Assembly: GCF_004136315.1 (NCBI RefSeq)
Contig: NZ_CP029562.1
Coordinates: 4,611,501 to 4,675,500 of the forward strand
From: Mesorhizobium sp. Pch-S
GTDB taxonomy: Bacteria; Pseudomonadota; Alphaproteobacteria; Rhizobiales; Rhizobiaceae
Length of the DNA: 64,000 nucleotides
Direction: 5' to 3'
The stretch's first letter is position 1. Each line of letters starts with the position of its first letter. A program made the position numbers and the translations under genes. The notes under the pieces were generated by a model, which made no database searches, was not told where the DNA came from, and saw only the letters and a list, made by a program, of their open reading frames with translations. Positions 19,440 to 28,463 of this stretch are shown piece by piece.

Positions 19440-20501
19440 ATGAAACATTCATGGAAAATGACGGGCCTTGCGATGCTGGCCCTGTCTCTCGCTTCGGGCT
19501 CGGCACTGGCTCAGAGCGCGGACGGCGCCACCGTGGCCTTCCTGATGCCCGACCAGGCTTCGACCCGCTACGAGGAGCACGACTATCCGGGCTTCAAGGC
19601 CGAGATGGCAAAGCTCTGCGCGTCCTGCAAGGTCCTCTACCAGAATGCCGATGCCGATGCCGCGCGCCAGCAGCAGCAATTCAACTCGATGATCTCCCAG
19701 GGCGCCAAGGTCATCGTCATCGACCCGGTCGATTCCACCGCTGCCGCCTCGCTGGTCAAGCAGGCGCAGGCGCAAGGCGTGAAGGTCATCGCCTATGACC
19801 GGCCGATCCCGGATGCCAAGGCCGATTTCTATGTCTCCTTCGACAACGAGGCCATCGGCAAGTCGATCGCCGACTCCCTCGTCAAACATTTGAAGGACAA
19901 GGGCGTGAAGGCCGGTGAGGGCACCGGCGTGTTGCAGATCAACGGTTCGCCGACCGACGCTGCGGCCGGCCTGATCAAGAAGGGCATCCATGCTGGTCTC
20001 GACAACAGCGGCTATCCGATCCTGGCCGAATACGACACGCCGGAATGGGCGCCGCCGAAGGCCCAGCAGTGGGCGAGCGGCCAGATCACCCGCTTCGACA
20101 AGAATATCCTGGGTGTCGTCGCCGCCAATGATGGTACCGCCGGCGGCGCCATCGCGGCGTTCAAGGCCGGTGGTTTCAACCCGGTTCCACCGATCACCGG
20201 CAATGACGCCACGCTGGCGGCATTGCAACTGATCATCGCAGGCGACCAGTACAACACCATCAACAAGCCGAGCGAGATCGTCGCCGCCGCGGCCGCCAAC
20301 ATCGCCGTCCAACTGGTCAAGGGTGAAACGCCGAAGGCCGAGACGACGCTGTTCAACACGCCGTCGCAGCTGTTCGTGCCAGTGGTCGTCACCCAGGAGA
20401 ACCTGAAGGCGGAGATCATCGACAAGAAGATCGCCACCGCCGAGCAGCTCTGTGTCGACCGCTATGCCGAAGGCTGCAAGAAGCTCGGCATCACCCAGTA
20501 A
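19440..20501 (+). CDS. Sugar/pentitol ABC binding protein (XylF/RbsB-like)
   Basis: Periplasmic binding protein of the ribose/xylose class, 353 residues with a Sec signal peptide (MKHSWKMTGLAMLALSLASG, cleavage after ALAQ). The mature part has the type I periplasmic fold: VAFLMPDQASTRYEEHDYPG, KVIVIDPVDSTAAASLVKQA, and VVAANDGTAGGAI. AAGGGAGAAG precedes the ATG at 19440. The companion dehydrogenase and kinase suggest a sugar alcohol such as ribitol, but the ligand itself cannot be read. A 26-base perfect palindrome follows 15 bases after the stop. Confidence 0.92.
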   Translation: MKHSWKMTGLAMLALSLASGSALAQSADGATVAFLMPDQASTRYEEHDYPGFKAEMAKLCASCKVLYQNADADAARQQQQFNSMISQGAKVIVIDPVDSTAAASLVKQAQAQGVKVIAYDRPIPDAKADFYVSFDNEAIGKSIADSLVKHLKDKGVKAGEGTGVLQINGSPTDAAAGLIKKGIHAGLDNSGYPILAEYDTPEWAPPKAQQWASGQITRFDKNILGVVAANDGTAGGAIAAFKAGGFNPVPPITGNDATLAALQLIIAGDQYNTINKPSEIVAAAAANIAVQLVKGETPKAETTLFNTPSQLFVPVVVTQENLKAEIIDKKIATAEQLCVDRYAEGCKKLGITQ

Positions 20502-20515
20502 GCCGCTGATCGCGA

Positions 20516-20541
20516 CTGCCCCGCCGCATGCGGCGGGGCAG
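20516..20541. terminator. Intercistronic perfect palindrome after binding-protein gene
   Basis: 26-base uninterrupted palindrome with 12-base arms (20516-20527 and 20530-20541), GC-rich, no T run. It separates the binding-protein gene from the ATPase gene at 20584. Hairpins at this place in ABC operons often protect the upstream binding-protein mRNA and partly stop transcription, which would explain more binding protein than membrane subunits. Confidence 0.55.
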
Positions 20542-20583
20542 CATTGCCCATCGTGGGCGAAAATTCTTGGGAAGGCTTGCATC

Positions 20584-21393
20584 ATGACAGGAACATCACA
20601 GGGGCCTGCCTCGGCACGTGAGCTCGTGCTCAGTCTGCGCGGCATCTCCAAGCAATTCGGCGCCGTGTCGGCGCTCACCGATATAGACCTGGACGTCCAT
20701 GCCGGCGAAGTCGTTGCCCTTGTCGGCGACAACGGTGCCGGCAAGTCGACCCTGATCAAGGTCCTTGCCGGCGTGCACCAGCCGACGTCCGGAACGATCA
20801 CCTTCAAGGGCGAACCCGTGACGTTGTCCGATCCGGCGACAGCCCTCGGTCTCGGCATCGCCACCGTCTTCCAGGATCTGGCCTTGTGCGAGAACCTCGA
20901 CGTCGTCGCCAACATCTTCCTCGGCAAGGAACTCAGCCCGATGCGGCTGGACGAAGTGTCGATGGAGATAAAGGCCTGGAAGCTGCTCAACGAACTTTCG
21001 GCGCGCATTCCGAGCGTGCGTGAGCCGATCGCTTCGCTTTCGGGCGGTCAGCGCCAGACGGTGGCCATTGCCCGCTCGCTGCTGCTCGACCCGAAACTGA
21101 TCATGCTCGACGAGCCGACGGCGGCTCTGGGTGTCGCCCAGACGGCTGAAGTGCTCGATCTTATCGAGCGGGTGCGCGAACGCGGCCTCGGCGTGATCAT
21201 GATCAGCCACAACATGGAAGACGTGCGTGCCGTCGCTGATCGTATCGTCGTGCTGAGGCTCGGCAAGAACAACGGCGTTTTCCTTCCCGATGCCTCCAAT
21301 CAGGAACTGGTCAGCGCGATCACCGGTGCCGAGAACAATTCCGTTTCCCGCCGGGCCAGCCGTCGCGCGCAAGCTCAGGAGAGCCAGCCATGA
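20584..21393 (+). CDS. Sugar/pentitol ABC ATPase (single-domain XylG/RbsA-like)
   Basis: 269-residue ATPase, one ABC domain only, whereas RbsA and XylG have two. Walker A GDNGAGKST is near residues 48-56, the signature LSGGQRQTVAIARSLL near 155-170, Walker B ends in MLDEPTAALG, and the H-loop is MISHNMEDV. The ATG at 20584 is preferred over upstream in-frame codons, which fall inside the binding-protein gene and the palindrome. It overlaps the permease start by 4 bases. Confidence 0.94.
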   Translation: MTGTSQGPASARELVLSLRGISKQFGAVSALTDIDLDVHAGEVVALVGDNGAGKSTLIKVLAGVHQPTSGTITFKGEPVTLSDPATALGLGIATVFQDLALCENLDVVANIFLGKELSPMRLDEVSMEIKAWKLLNELSARIPSVREPIASLSGGQRQTVAIARSLLLDPKLIMLDEPTAALGVAQTAEVLDLIERVRERGLGVIMISHNMEDVRAVADRIVVLRLGKNNGVFLPDASNQELVSAITGAENNSVSRRASRRAQAQESQP

Positions 21394-22649
21394 CCGACAA
21401 AGCCATGCAGAATGCGCCCAAGGCGCAGCTTCTCGACCGCGCCGACGTGCGCGTGAAACATGCCGAGGGACTTGGTGGCACCATCAGCGCCTTTTTCGAC
21501 CGCGTGCGGTCGGGCGACCTCGGCTCGCTGCCGGTCATTGTCGGGCTCGCCATCATCTGGACGGTCTTCCAGAGCCTGAACCCGGTGTTCCTGTCGGCGA
21601 ACAACCTGGTCAATCTTCTGTTCGACTGTTCGACCGTGGGTGTCATCGCACTCGGTATCGTCTGCATCCTGATGCTTGGAGAAATCGACCTTTCCGTCGG
21701 CTCCGTCAGTGGCTTCGCCTCGGCATTGGTCGGGGTGCTCTGGGTAAACCAGGGGTGGCCCGTCGGCTTTGCCATCGTCACCGCCATGGCGGCAGGCGCG
21801 ATCATCGGATCGGTCTACGCCCTGCTGCTCAACCGCTTCGGCATGCCGAGCTTCGTCTCGACACTCGCCGGCCTGCTCGCCGTGCTCGGCCTCCAGCTTT
21901 ATCTGCTCGGCTCGACCGGCTCCATCAACCTGCCTTACGAGTCGCCTTTGGTGAATTTCGGCCAGCTGATGGTGATGCCGGCCTGGGTTTCCTACGGGCT
22001 CGCCGCGATCGCAGGTATCGCCCTTTTCTGGACGGGATACCGTGAAGCGTCGCGGCGTCGCGAGGCAGGCCTGTCGGCGCCGTCGATGGCGGGCATCGTT
22101 GCGCGTGCCGTCGTCATCACCGTCGTGCTCGAGGCCATTGTCTTCTACCTCAACAGCTCGCGCGGCATTCCATGGATGTTCGGGTTGTTTGTCGGCCTTG
22201 TCGTGGCGATGAACTACGCGCTCAAGCGAACCAAATGGGGCCGTTCGATGCATGCCGTCGGCGGCAATCGCGAGGCGGCCCGGCGCGCTGGTATCAACGT
22301 ACGCTACATCTACACCACCGCCTTCATGCTGTGTTCGACACTGGCGGCTACCGGCGGCATCCTGGCAGCGGCGCGCCTTGCGTCATCCAGCCAGCAGGCA
22401 GGCACAGGAGACGTCAATCTCAACGCGATCGCTGCAGCGGTGATCGGCGGAACCAGCCTGTTCGGAGGTCGCGGCAGCGCCTATTCGGCTCTGCTCGGCA
22501 TCATCGTCATCCAGTCGATCGCCAGCGGTTTGACGCTTCTCGATCTGTCTTCGTCGCTTCGTTACATGATCACCGGCGCCGTGCTGGCAATCGCCGTGAT
22601 CGTCGACTCGCTGGCACGCAGGTCTCGTGTCTCGCACGGCCGTGCCTGA
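21390..22649 (+). CDS. Sugar/pentitol ABC permease (XylH/RbsC-like)
   Basis: 419-residue inner-membrane permease of the CUT2 class with about ten hydrophobic segments. Typical motifs are the LGIVCILMLGEIDLSVGSV stretch near residues 88-106 and GGRGSAYSALLGI near 359-371. Its length fits the XylH subgroup, which is longer than RbsC. The ATG overlaps the ATPase stop. A terminator-like hairpin follows right after the stop, before the dehydrogenase gene. Confidence 0.94.
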   Translation: MTDKAMQNAPKAQLLDRADVRVKHAEGLGGTISAFFDRVRSGDLGSLPVIVGLAIIWTVFQSLNPVFLSANNLVNLLFDCSTVGVIALGIVCILMLGEIDLSVGSVSGFASALVGVLWVNQGWPVGFAIVTAMAAGAIIGSVYALLLNRFGMPSFVSTLAGLLAVLGLQLYLLGSTGSINLPYESPLVNFGQLMVMPAWVSYGLAAIAGIALFWTGYREASRRREAGLSAPSMAGIVARAVVITVVLEAIVFYLNSSRGIPWMFGLFVGLVVAMNYALKRTKWGRSMHAVGGNREAARRAGINVRYIYTTAFMLCSTLAATGGILAAARLASSSQQAGTGDVNLNAIAAAVIGGTSLFGGRGSAYSALLGIIVIQSIASGLTLLDLSSSLRYMITGAVLAIAVIVDSLARRSRVSHGRA

Positions 22650-22651
22650 TC

Positions 22652-22727
22652 CTGGAGCGTTTCCGTTTTCACGGAAACGCTCCAGTTTTGTTTTTACGCA
22701 ATTCCGGAACCGCTACGCACTTTCCTG
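22652..22727. repeat. RIME-like element with terminator-type hairpin
   Basis: Two adjacent palindromes fill the gap after the permease gene. The first has perfect 14-base arms (22652-22665 and 22672-22685, CTGGAGCGTTTCCG and its complement) followed by TTTTGTTTTT, which has the form of an intrinsic terminator. The second pairs GCAATTCCGGAA with TTCCTGGAATTGC with a one-base bulge. The two-palindrome structure fits rhizobial intergenic mosaic elements. Confidence 0.65.
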
Positions 22728-22772
22728 GAATTGCCCGAACTCCCAAGCAACCAAGCAGAACAAGAGGCAGAA

Positions 22773-23501
22773 ATGGCTCAAGACCTTACCGGAAAAGTCG
22801 CGGCGATCACCGGTGCCGCATCGGGCATCGGCCTGGAATGCGCCAGGCATCTGGTGGCGGCAGGTGTGCGGGTCGCGCTCGTCGACCGCAACGAAAGTGC
22901 CCTGAAAGCCGTCTGCGAGGAGCTCGGTCCGCAAGCATTTCCCGTGGTGGTCGATCTGATGGACCCGAAGAGCGTGGCCGGCATGATGCCGCGGATCCTC
23001 GAGAAGGCCGGCCAGCTCGACATCTTCCATGCCAATGCCGGTTCCTATGTCGGCGGCGAGGTCGTGGACGGCGATCCGGATGCCTGGGATCGCATGCTGA
23101 ACCTCAACATCAACGCGGCGTTCCGATCCATCCATGCGGTACTGCCGCATATGGTCGAGCGCAAGACCGGCGACATCGTCGTCACCAGCTCAATCGCCGG
23201 CCTGGTTCCGGTGGTGTGGGAGCCGATCTACACGGCTTCCAAACATGCCATCCAGGCTTTCGTGCACACTGTGCGCCGCCAGGTGGCCAGGCACGGCCTG
23301 CGTGTCGGCGCGGTTGCGCCAGGCCCGGTGGTGACGGCGCTGATCAGCGACTGGCCGAAGCAGAAACTCGAGGACGAACTGGCTGCGGGTGGGTTGATGC
23401 AGCCGGTTGAGGTGGCCGAGGCGGTGATGTTCATGCTGACCAGACCGCGCAACATCACCATCCGCGATCTGGTGATCCTGCCGCAAAGCAACGATCTCTG
23501 A
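22773..23501 (+). CDS. Short-chain dehydrogenase (ribitol 2-dehydrogenase-like)
   Basis: 242-residue NAD(P)-dependent oxidoreductase of the classical SDR fold. The cofactor loop TGAASGIG is at residues 13-20, the NAG motif in [11 protein letters not shown] near 89, the catalytic serine in VVTSSIAG near 137, and the YTASK tyrosine/lysine pair near 151-155. An acidic residue after the second strand (ALVDRNE) suggests NAD preference. The ATG at 22773 follows AGAGGCAG. With an FGGY kinase downstream, oxidation of ribitol to D-ribulose and then phosphorylation is the simplest pathway, but other polyols are possible. Confidence 0.85.
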   Translation: MAQDLTGKVAAITGAASGIGLECARHLVAAGVRVALVDRNESALKAVCEELGPQAFPVVVDLMDPKSVAGMMPRILEKAGQLDIFHANAGSYVGGEVVDGDPDAWDRMLNLNINAAFRSIHAVLPHMVERKTGDIVVTSSIAGLVPVVWEPIYTASKHAIQAFVHTVRRQVARHGLRVGAVAPGPVVTALISDWPKQKLEDELAAGGLMQPVEVAEAVMFMLTRPRNITIRDLVILPQSNDL

Positions 23502-23565
23502 CATTGACCCTCTCCGGCCTGCGCGTCGGCGGCGTTTCCCTTTTTCTCGGCTCACGGGTGATTGC

Positions 23566-25182
23566 ATGACTTCGGCAAAACACTTCATCGGCATCGATGT
23601 CGGCACCGGGAGTGCGCGTGCCGGCGTCTTTGACGAGCGCGGCGCCATGCTCGCTTCTGCCAAGCGCGAGATTGCGCTGTTTCGCGAAGCGGGCGACGTC
23701 GTCGAGCAATCGAGCAACGATATCTGGCAGGCGGTGTCAGCAAGCACGCGGGAAGCTATCGCGAGGGCCGGTGTGCCGGCAATGTCGATTGTCGGCATTG
23801 GTTATGATGCGACCTGCTCGCTGGTGGTGTTGGGCGAGAACGGAATGCCGCTCTGCGTCGGGCCGACCGGAGAGGCCGAGCGCAACATCATCGTCTGGAT
23901 GGACCACCGCGCCACCGAGCAGGCGGCACGCATCAACCGCACCGGCGAAGCGGTGCTGGACTATGTCGGTGGGGCGATCTCACCGGAGATGGAAACGCCG
24001 AAACTGCTGTGGCTGGCCGAGCACAAGCCGGAGACCTTCGCCAGCGCCTGGCAGTTCATGGACCTGACCGATTTCCTGACCTGGAAGTCCACCGGCAGCC
24101 TTGCGCGTTCCGTCTGCACGGTGACGTGCAAATGGACCTATCTGGCGCATGAGCAACGCTGGGATGAGCACTATTTCCGCACCGTGGGACTTGGCGCGCT
24201 GGCCGACGAGCAGTTCCGCCGCATCGGCACCGAGGTCATAGCCGCCGGCACGCCTCTCGGCCAGGGGCTGACAGCCGAGGCGGCGCTCGATCTGGGGCTG
24301 ATGGAAGGTACGCCGGTGGCGGCCGGTCTCATCGACGCTCATGCCGGCGGCATCGGTACGGTGGGTGCACGAGGCGCTGCGGGAAGCGTCCTGACGCGCA
24401 TGGCCTATGTATTCGGCACATCGGCCTGCACCATGTCGACCACCGCGGCTCCAGCATTCGTGGATGGCGTGTGGGGACCGTATTTCTCGGCGATGGTGCC
24501 TGGGCTGTGGCTGAACGAAGGCGGCCAGTCCGCCGCGGGTGCTGCGATCGATCACCTGGTGCGCATGCACCCGGCTTCGGCCGAGGCGGCAATGCAGGCC
24601 GATAAGGACGGCATGAGCCTGAGCCAATGGCTGGCAGCTGAGGCCAGCAAACGTGGCGGGGTTGCACAGGCACCTGAGCTCATCGGCAAGCTGCATGTCG
24701 TGCCGGAATTCCTCGGCAACCGCGCGCCCTTCGCCGATCCCGAGGCGCTTGGGCTGATCGCCGGCATCGGCATGGACACGGGTCTCGACGGACTGGTCGG
24801 ACTTTATCTCGCCGGCGTCTGCGGCCTCGGATATGGCGCGCGCCAGATCGTCGGCGTGCTCGCCGAGAAGGGCGTTACTACTGACACGATCGTGGTCAGC
24901 GGCGGCGCCGGGCAAAGCCCGCTGGTGCGCCAGCTTCTGGCCGATACGACCGGGCTTGTCGTGGCAGCTTCGACCTCGCCGGAACCTGTCCTGCTTGGTT
25001 CAGCCATACTCGGCGCCGTTGCGGCGGGTCATTTCCCGGATATGGTATCGGCCATGGACGCGATGTCGGAGCTTGGCGAAACCTATCAGCCAAATGAAGC
25101 GCATGCCGGTTGGCACGCAAGCCGTTTCCAGGCGTTCGAACTGCTGCAGAAGGCGGGCAGGACAATTCGCGACGATGCCTGA
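23566..25182 (+). CDS. FGGY family carbohydrate kinase (D-ribulokinase-like)
   Basis: 538-residue sugar kinase of the FGGY/AraB type. The N-terminal phosphate-binding motif GIDVGTGSARAGVFD spans residues 7-21, and the C-terminal ATP-binding part has VVSGGAGQSPLVRQLLAD near 443-460. The length and the N-terminal DVGTGSAR pattern fit the subgroup that phosphorylates D-ribulose or related ketoses. It comes 64 bases after the dehydrogenase gene, which would supply the ketose. Last gene of the pentitol cluster. Confidence 0.9.
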   Translation: MTSAKHFIGIDVGTGSARAGVFDERGAMLASAKREIALFREAGDVVEQSSNDIWQAVSASTREAIARAGVPAMSIVGIGYDATCSLVVLGENGMPLCVGPTGEAERNIIVWMDHRATEQAARINRTGEAVLDYVGGAISPEMETPKLLWLAEHKPETFASAWQFMDLTDFLTWKSTGSLARSVCTVTCKWTYLAHEQRWDEHYFRTVGLGALADEQFRRIGTEVIAAGTPLGQGLTAEAALDLGLMEGTPVAAGLIDAHAGGIGTVGARGAAGSVLTRMAYVFGTSACTMSTTAAPAFVDGVWGPYFSAMVPGLWLNEGGQSAAGAAIDHLVRMHPASAEAAMQADKDGMSLSQWLAAEASKRGGVAQAPELIGKLHVVPEFLGNRAPFADPEALGLIAGIGMDTGLDGLVGLYLAGVCGLGYGARQIVGVLAEKGVTTDTIVVSGGAGQSPLVRQLLADTTGLVVAASTSPEPVLLGSAILGAVAAGHFPDMVSAMDAMSELGETYQPNEAHAGWHASRFQAFELLQKAGRTIRDDA

Positions 25183-25347
25183 CCTCGTCTCCCGGCCGAG
25201 GGGAGGGATAGCGCCCGACCATTCTTGGGTCTATTCCTGTCTCGTCGACATGCAGCGGATGGACTTTTTCCCAACCGGTGGCGTAAGACGCTGCCAGACG
25301 GGAAAGCAAAGCCGCCGTCGATGTTTGCTGGTTTCGGGGGACAAGGC

Positions 25348-26133
25348 ATGACTGCAGAGAATGGCAAGGCAACCGCACAAGCGGCGGACGCACTACCGCT
25401 CTTCTACCTGAACCCCGAGGCAATGAATCCAGACCGGCATGGTTCGCTCGGTCTCGCTGCGCGGACCGATTTCTCGTTTACCCGTGCTGCGCATGCATTG
25501 CCTGTCGTGACGGGCGAGATGCCCGCCGCCATGCGGTCCTACCCGATTGTCTTTGTCGGTCCCGCCAATCAGCCGGTCGTCATCACGGGGTTGCGGCAGG
25601 GCGAGAACCTGTTCGTCGACAAGGACGGCCAGTGGGCAAAGCCGCATTATGTTCCTGCCTATGTGCGTCGTTATCCGTTCATCCTTGCCGACGATGGCGG
25701 GCAGGGCAGTGGACGGCTGGCGCTCTGCGTCGACCGTGCCAGCGACCGGGTGGTCGAGCAGGTTGTGGCAGCCGCGCGCGGCGACAAGGTGCTCCCATTC
25801 TTCGCAGGCGCCGAGGTGACCGAAGCCACCAAGCAGGCCCTGGCCTTCTGCAACCAGTACCAGATGGATTTTGCCGCCACCCGCGCGATGGTCGACAAGA
25901 TCGACGCGCATGGCCTCTTCGCCGAGCGCCGTAGCACCGTGACACTGGAAAATGGCGAGGTGCTCAACCTCACCGATTTCAAGATCATCGACGAGGATGC
26001 CTTCAACAAGCTGAGCGACGAGGCGTTTCTCGATCTCAGGAAATCCGGCGCGCTGACGCTGGTCTATTGTCACCTCGCTTCGACCAACAGCTGGAGCTCG
26101 CTGATCCATCAGGCGGCATTGCGGAACGTTTGA
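25348..26133 (+). CDS. SapC family protein
   Basis: 261-residue protein of the SapC superfamily, named after a Campylobacter S-layer locus and unrelated to the enteric Sap peptide transporter. Recognisable parts are PLFYLNPEAMNPDRHGSLGL, VPAYVRRYPFIL, and the C-terminal LVYCHLASTNSWSSLI. There is no signal peptide. The ATG at 25348 follows GGGGGACAAGG; an ATG at 25321 would add 9 residues. The biochemical role of the family is not established. It stands alone, 165 bases after the kinase and 584 bases before the next gene. Confidence 0.82.
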   Translation: MTAENGKATAQAADALPLFYLNPEAMNPDRHGSLGLAARTDFSFTRAAHALPVVTGEMPAAMRSYPIVFVGPANQPVVITGLRQGENLFVDKDGQWAKPHYVPAYVRRYPFILADDGGQGSGRLALCVDRASDRVVEQVVAAARGDKVLPFFAGAEVTEATKQALAFCNQYQMDFAATRAMVDKIDAHGLFAERRSTVTLENGEVLNLTDFKIIDEDAFNKLSDEAFLDLRKSGALTLVYCHLASTNSWSSLIHQAALRNV

Positions 26134-26717
26134 TGAGGCGGGGTTGCGCCCCGATACACTGTGCAGGCATGGTGTGTGCCTGGCGCTTCCAGAGATCGGC
26201 CTGAACGACCAAGAAGAGCGCGAATGCCGCTGATTTTGCGGTGGTGACAGGGCGTCTGAGCGGCAAGCCGGCACGCTTGCGTCACAATCGACCAGCCTTT
26301 TGAAAATCAATGTCAATTTCCGGGCGCGAAAACCGAAACCGGGAACATCGTTTCGTGCTTTTTCAAGATGCACAATCTATGCGTGTGTAGAGCGTTCTCC
26401 CTGCAAACAGGGGGCGTGGCCCAAGTTGGTGTCGGTCAGAACTTTTTTCGGTCTCCGTACAAAGGGTGAAGCAAGCTTCAAAGCATCCAAATTAAACCAT
26501 TCTTCGCGCTGCGATTTTTGATTGCAGAGCCCGAATTCCAACGGCATTGGGCGCGCCCACATTTCCCGCAAGCCATTATGTTAAAACGATTTTTTCTTCG
26601 GTACGACCTTTTTCGCGGTTGACGAAGAGCCGCTTCGCTCATACCCATAAATCAAATTGATTTATCTTATCCGCCGACAAGAGCGGAAGGGTCAATTCCA
26701 ACCAGGGGAATCAAACC
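26134..26717. other. 584-bp intergenic region upstream of chito-oligosaccharide operon
   Basis: No credible gene. Just after the sapC-like stop is a small hairpin CGGGG-TTGCG-CCCCG without a T run. From about 26290 onward base composition becomes more AT-rich than the surrounding genes, with several T or A runs at 26570-26610. A 19-base inverted repeat at 26647-26665 lies close to the operon start and is described separately. Short open frames here have no family resemblance or start signals. Confidence 0.6.
26647..26665. promoter_or_regulatory. Candidate ROK-repressor operator, copy 1
   Basis: Perfect 19-base inverted repeat, ATAAATCAA-A-TTGATTTAT, 52 bases upstream of the ATG of the oligosaccharide-binding protein. 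The core AATCAA-N-TTGATT recurs at 37199-37211 between the ROK repressor and the second sugar operon; the longer shared stretch is ATCAA[A/C]TTGATTTA. The position near the start fits a repressor site. Binding by the ROK protein is inferred. Confidence 0.6.
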
Positions 26718-28433
26718 ATGCGTGCCAAAAGGACGAATCCGTCTTCTTCCCGCCGGGCTGTATCGCTGCGGCGGCTGTTCGCTGGCGCTGCCTTCGCAGC
26801 GCTCTCTGTTGCGGGCGGGCTGACCGCCCAATCGACACCCGCCTCCGCCGAAGCCGTGCTCTCCATGCACATCGAGGAGCAGACCAGTTGGGTGCAGAAC
26901 TTCAATCCGTTCGATCTCGGCGGGCGCCGCCAGAGCACGATGGATTTCATCTATGAGCCGCTGGTCATCTTCAATGACTATGACGGCGGCAAGCCGATCT
27001 GGCGTCTCGCCACGGCGTACAAGTTTTCCGACGATCTGAAGTCGATCTCCTACACGCTGCGCGACGGCGTAAAGTGGTCCGATGGCAAGCCGCTGACTTC
27101 GGCGGATATGAAGTTCACGCTGGAGATGATGCTGAAGAACCCGGCGGTCGACACGGTCGGCGTCGGTGAAACTGTTGCCTCCGTCGAGGCGCCGTCGCCG
27201 ACCGAGGTCAAGATCAACCTCAAGGCCGTCGACACGCATTTCCCTGAAATGCTGGCTGATTTCCCGGTGGTGCCCGAGCACATCTGGAAGGATGTGAAGG
27301 ATCCACTCGCCTTCAAGAACGAAAAGCCCGTCGGTTCCGGGCCGATGACCGAAGTCCGCCGTTTCACGCCGCAAGTCTACGAACAGTGCCGCAACCCGAA
27401 CTATTGGGATGCTGCCAGTCTCAAGGTGGATTGCCTGAAGCTGCCGCAGATCTCCGGCAACGACCAGATGCTGGCACTGCTGCCTGAAGGCACGATGGAC
27501 TGGATCGGCTCGTTCATCCCGCAGATCGACAAGACCTATGTCGCGCTCGATCCGAAGAACAACGGCTACTGGCAACCGCCTGCCGAAACGGTGGCTTTCC
27601 AGATGAACTTCAAGACGAAGAACCCCGGTAATGCCGAGGCCTTCGCCGACATCAATTTCCGCCATGCCTTCTCGCTGGCAATGGACCGCACGTCGATGGT
27701 CGACATCGCCGGTTTCGGTTATCCGGTGGTGAACCAGCACGCGTCCGGCCTGCCGCCGCGCTTCGACAGCTGGCGCAACAAGGCCGCCGAAGGCGAGCAC
27801 GACGTATGGATGGCCTATGACGTCGACAAGGCCAACAAGGTGCTCGACGACGCTGGCTACAAGAAGGGCGCCGACGGCTTCCGCACCACGCCCAAGGGGC
27901 AGCCGATAGCGTTTTCCATCGCAGTGCCGAACGGCTGGACGGACTGGATCGATGCGGTGCAGATCGGCGTCGAGGGGCTGCGCAAGATCGGTGTCAACGC
28001 TTCGGTGGCGACACCGGAATACGAGCAGTGGCAGAAGCAGATTCTCGACGGCACGCTGGACGCCGTCATGAATTCCCGTGCCGATGGCCCGACGCCCTTC
28101 CGCGGTTACTATCAGTCACTGTCGACATCATTCGGGGGCCGCATCACCTCGGCGCCGTCACGCTATTCCAATGTGGAACTGGACAAGGTCTTCGACGCCT
28201 ATCGCAAGGCGACTTCGGAGGAAGAGCGCCACAAGCTGTTCGACCAGGTTCAGCTGATCGTCGCCACTGAATTCCCCGTAGTGCCGGTGTTCAACGGACC
28301 CACCTGGTTCCAGTATTCGACCAAGCGCTTCACCGGCTGGGTAACCAAGGACGAACCGGTGATGAACCCGGAGGATCACGACAACAACCGCCTGCGGCTC
28401 GTGCATTTGCTGCGGCTCAAGCCAGTGCAATAA
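26718..28433 (+). CDS. Oligosaccharide/peptide ABC binding protein (family 5, Opp/Dpp type)
   Basis: 571-residue periplasmic binding protein of the cluster C fold, which takes peptides, nickel or oligosaccharides. A long twin-arginine-containing export signal ends at ASAEA near residue 45. Family landmarks are YEPLVIFNDYDGGKPIWRLA, YTLRDGVKWSDGKPLTSADM, and FPVVPVFNGPTWFQYSTKRF. AGGGGAA precedes the ATG. In Vibrio the chitin-oligosaccharide-binding protein is of this family, and the GH20 hexosaminidase at the end of this operon makes chito-oligosaccharides the likely ligand here. Confidence 0.9.
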   Translation: MRAKRTNPSSSRRAVSLRRLFAGAAFAALSVAGGLTAQSTPASAEAVLSMHIEEQTSWVQNFNPFDLGGRRQSTMDFIYEPLVIFNDYDGGKPIWRLATAYKFSDDLKSISYTLRDGVKWSDGKPLTSADMKFTLEMMLKNPAVDTVGVGETVASVEAPSPTEVKINLKAVDTHFPEMLADFPVVPEHIWKDVKDPLAFKNEKPVGSGPMTEVRRFTPQVYEQCRNPNYWDAASLKVDCLKLPQISGNDQMLALLPEGTMDWIGSFIPQIDKTYVALDPKNNGYWQPPAETVAFQMNFKTKNPGNAEAFADINFRHAFSLAMDRTSMVDIAGFGYPVVNQHASGLPPRFDSWRNKAAEGEHDVWMAYDVDKANKVLDDAGYKKGADGFRTTPKGQPIAFSIAVPNGWTDWIDAVQIGVEGLRKIGVNASVATPEYEQWQKQILDGTLDAVMNSRADGPTPFRGYYQSLSTSFGGRITSAPSRYSNVELDKVFDAYRKATSEEERHKLFDQVQLIVATEFPVVPVFNGPTWFQYSTKRFTGWVTKDEPVMNPEDHDNNRLRLVHLLRLKPVQ

Positions 28434-28463
28434 TCAGGAGGGATCGGCGACGGGATAGCGGCG

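Noticed and set aside
19449..21008. Minus-strand open frame (519 codons) across the pentitol binding protein and ATPase
   Set aside because: Spans two recognisable genes and the intercistronic hairpin; no recognisable domain.
26300..26521. 73-codon frame in the intergenic region before the chito-oligosaccharide operon
   Set aside because: No ribosome-binding site or family; basic, low-complexity translation.
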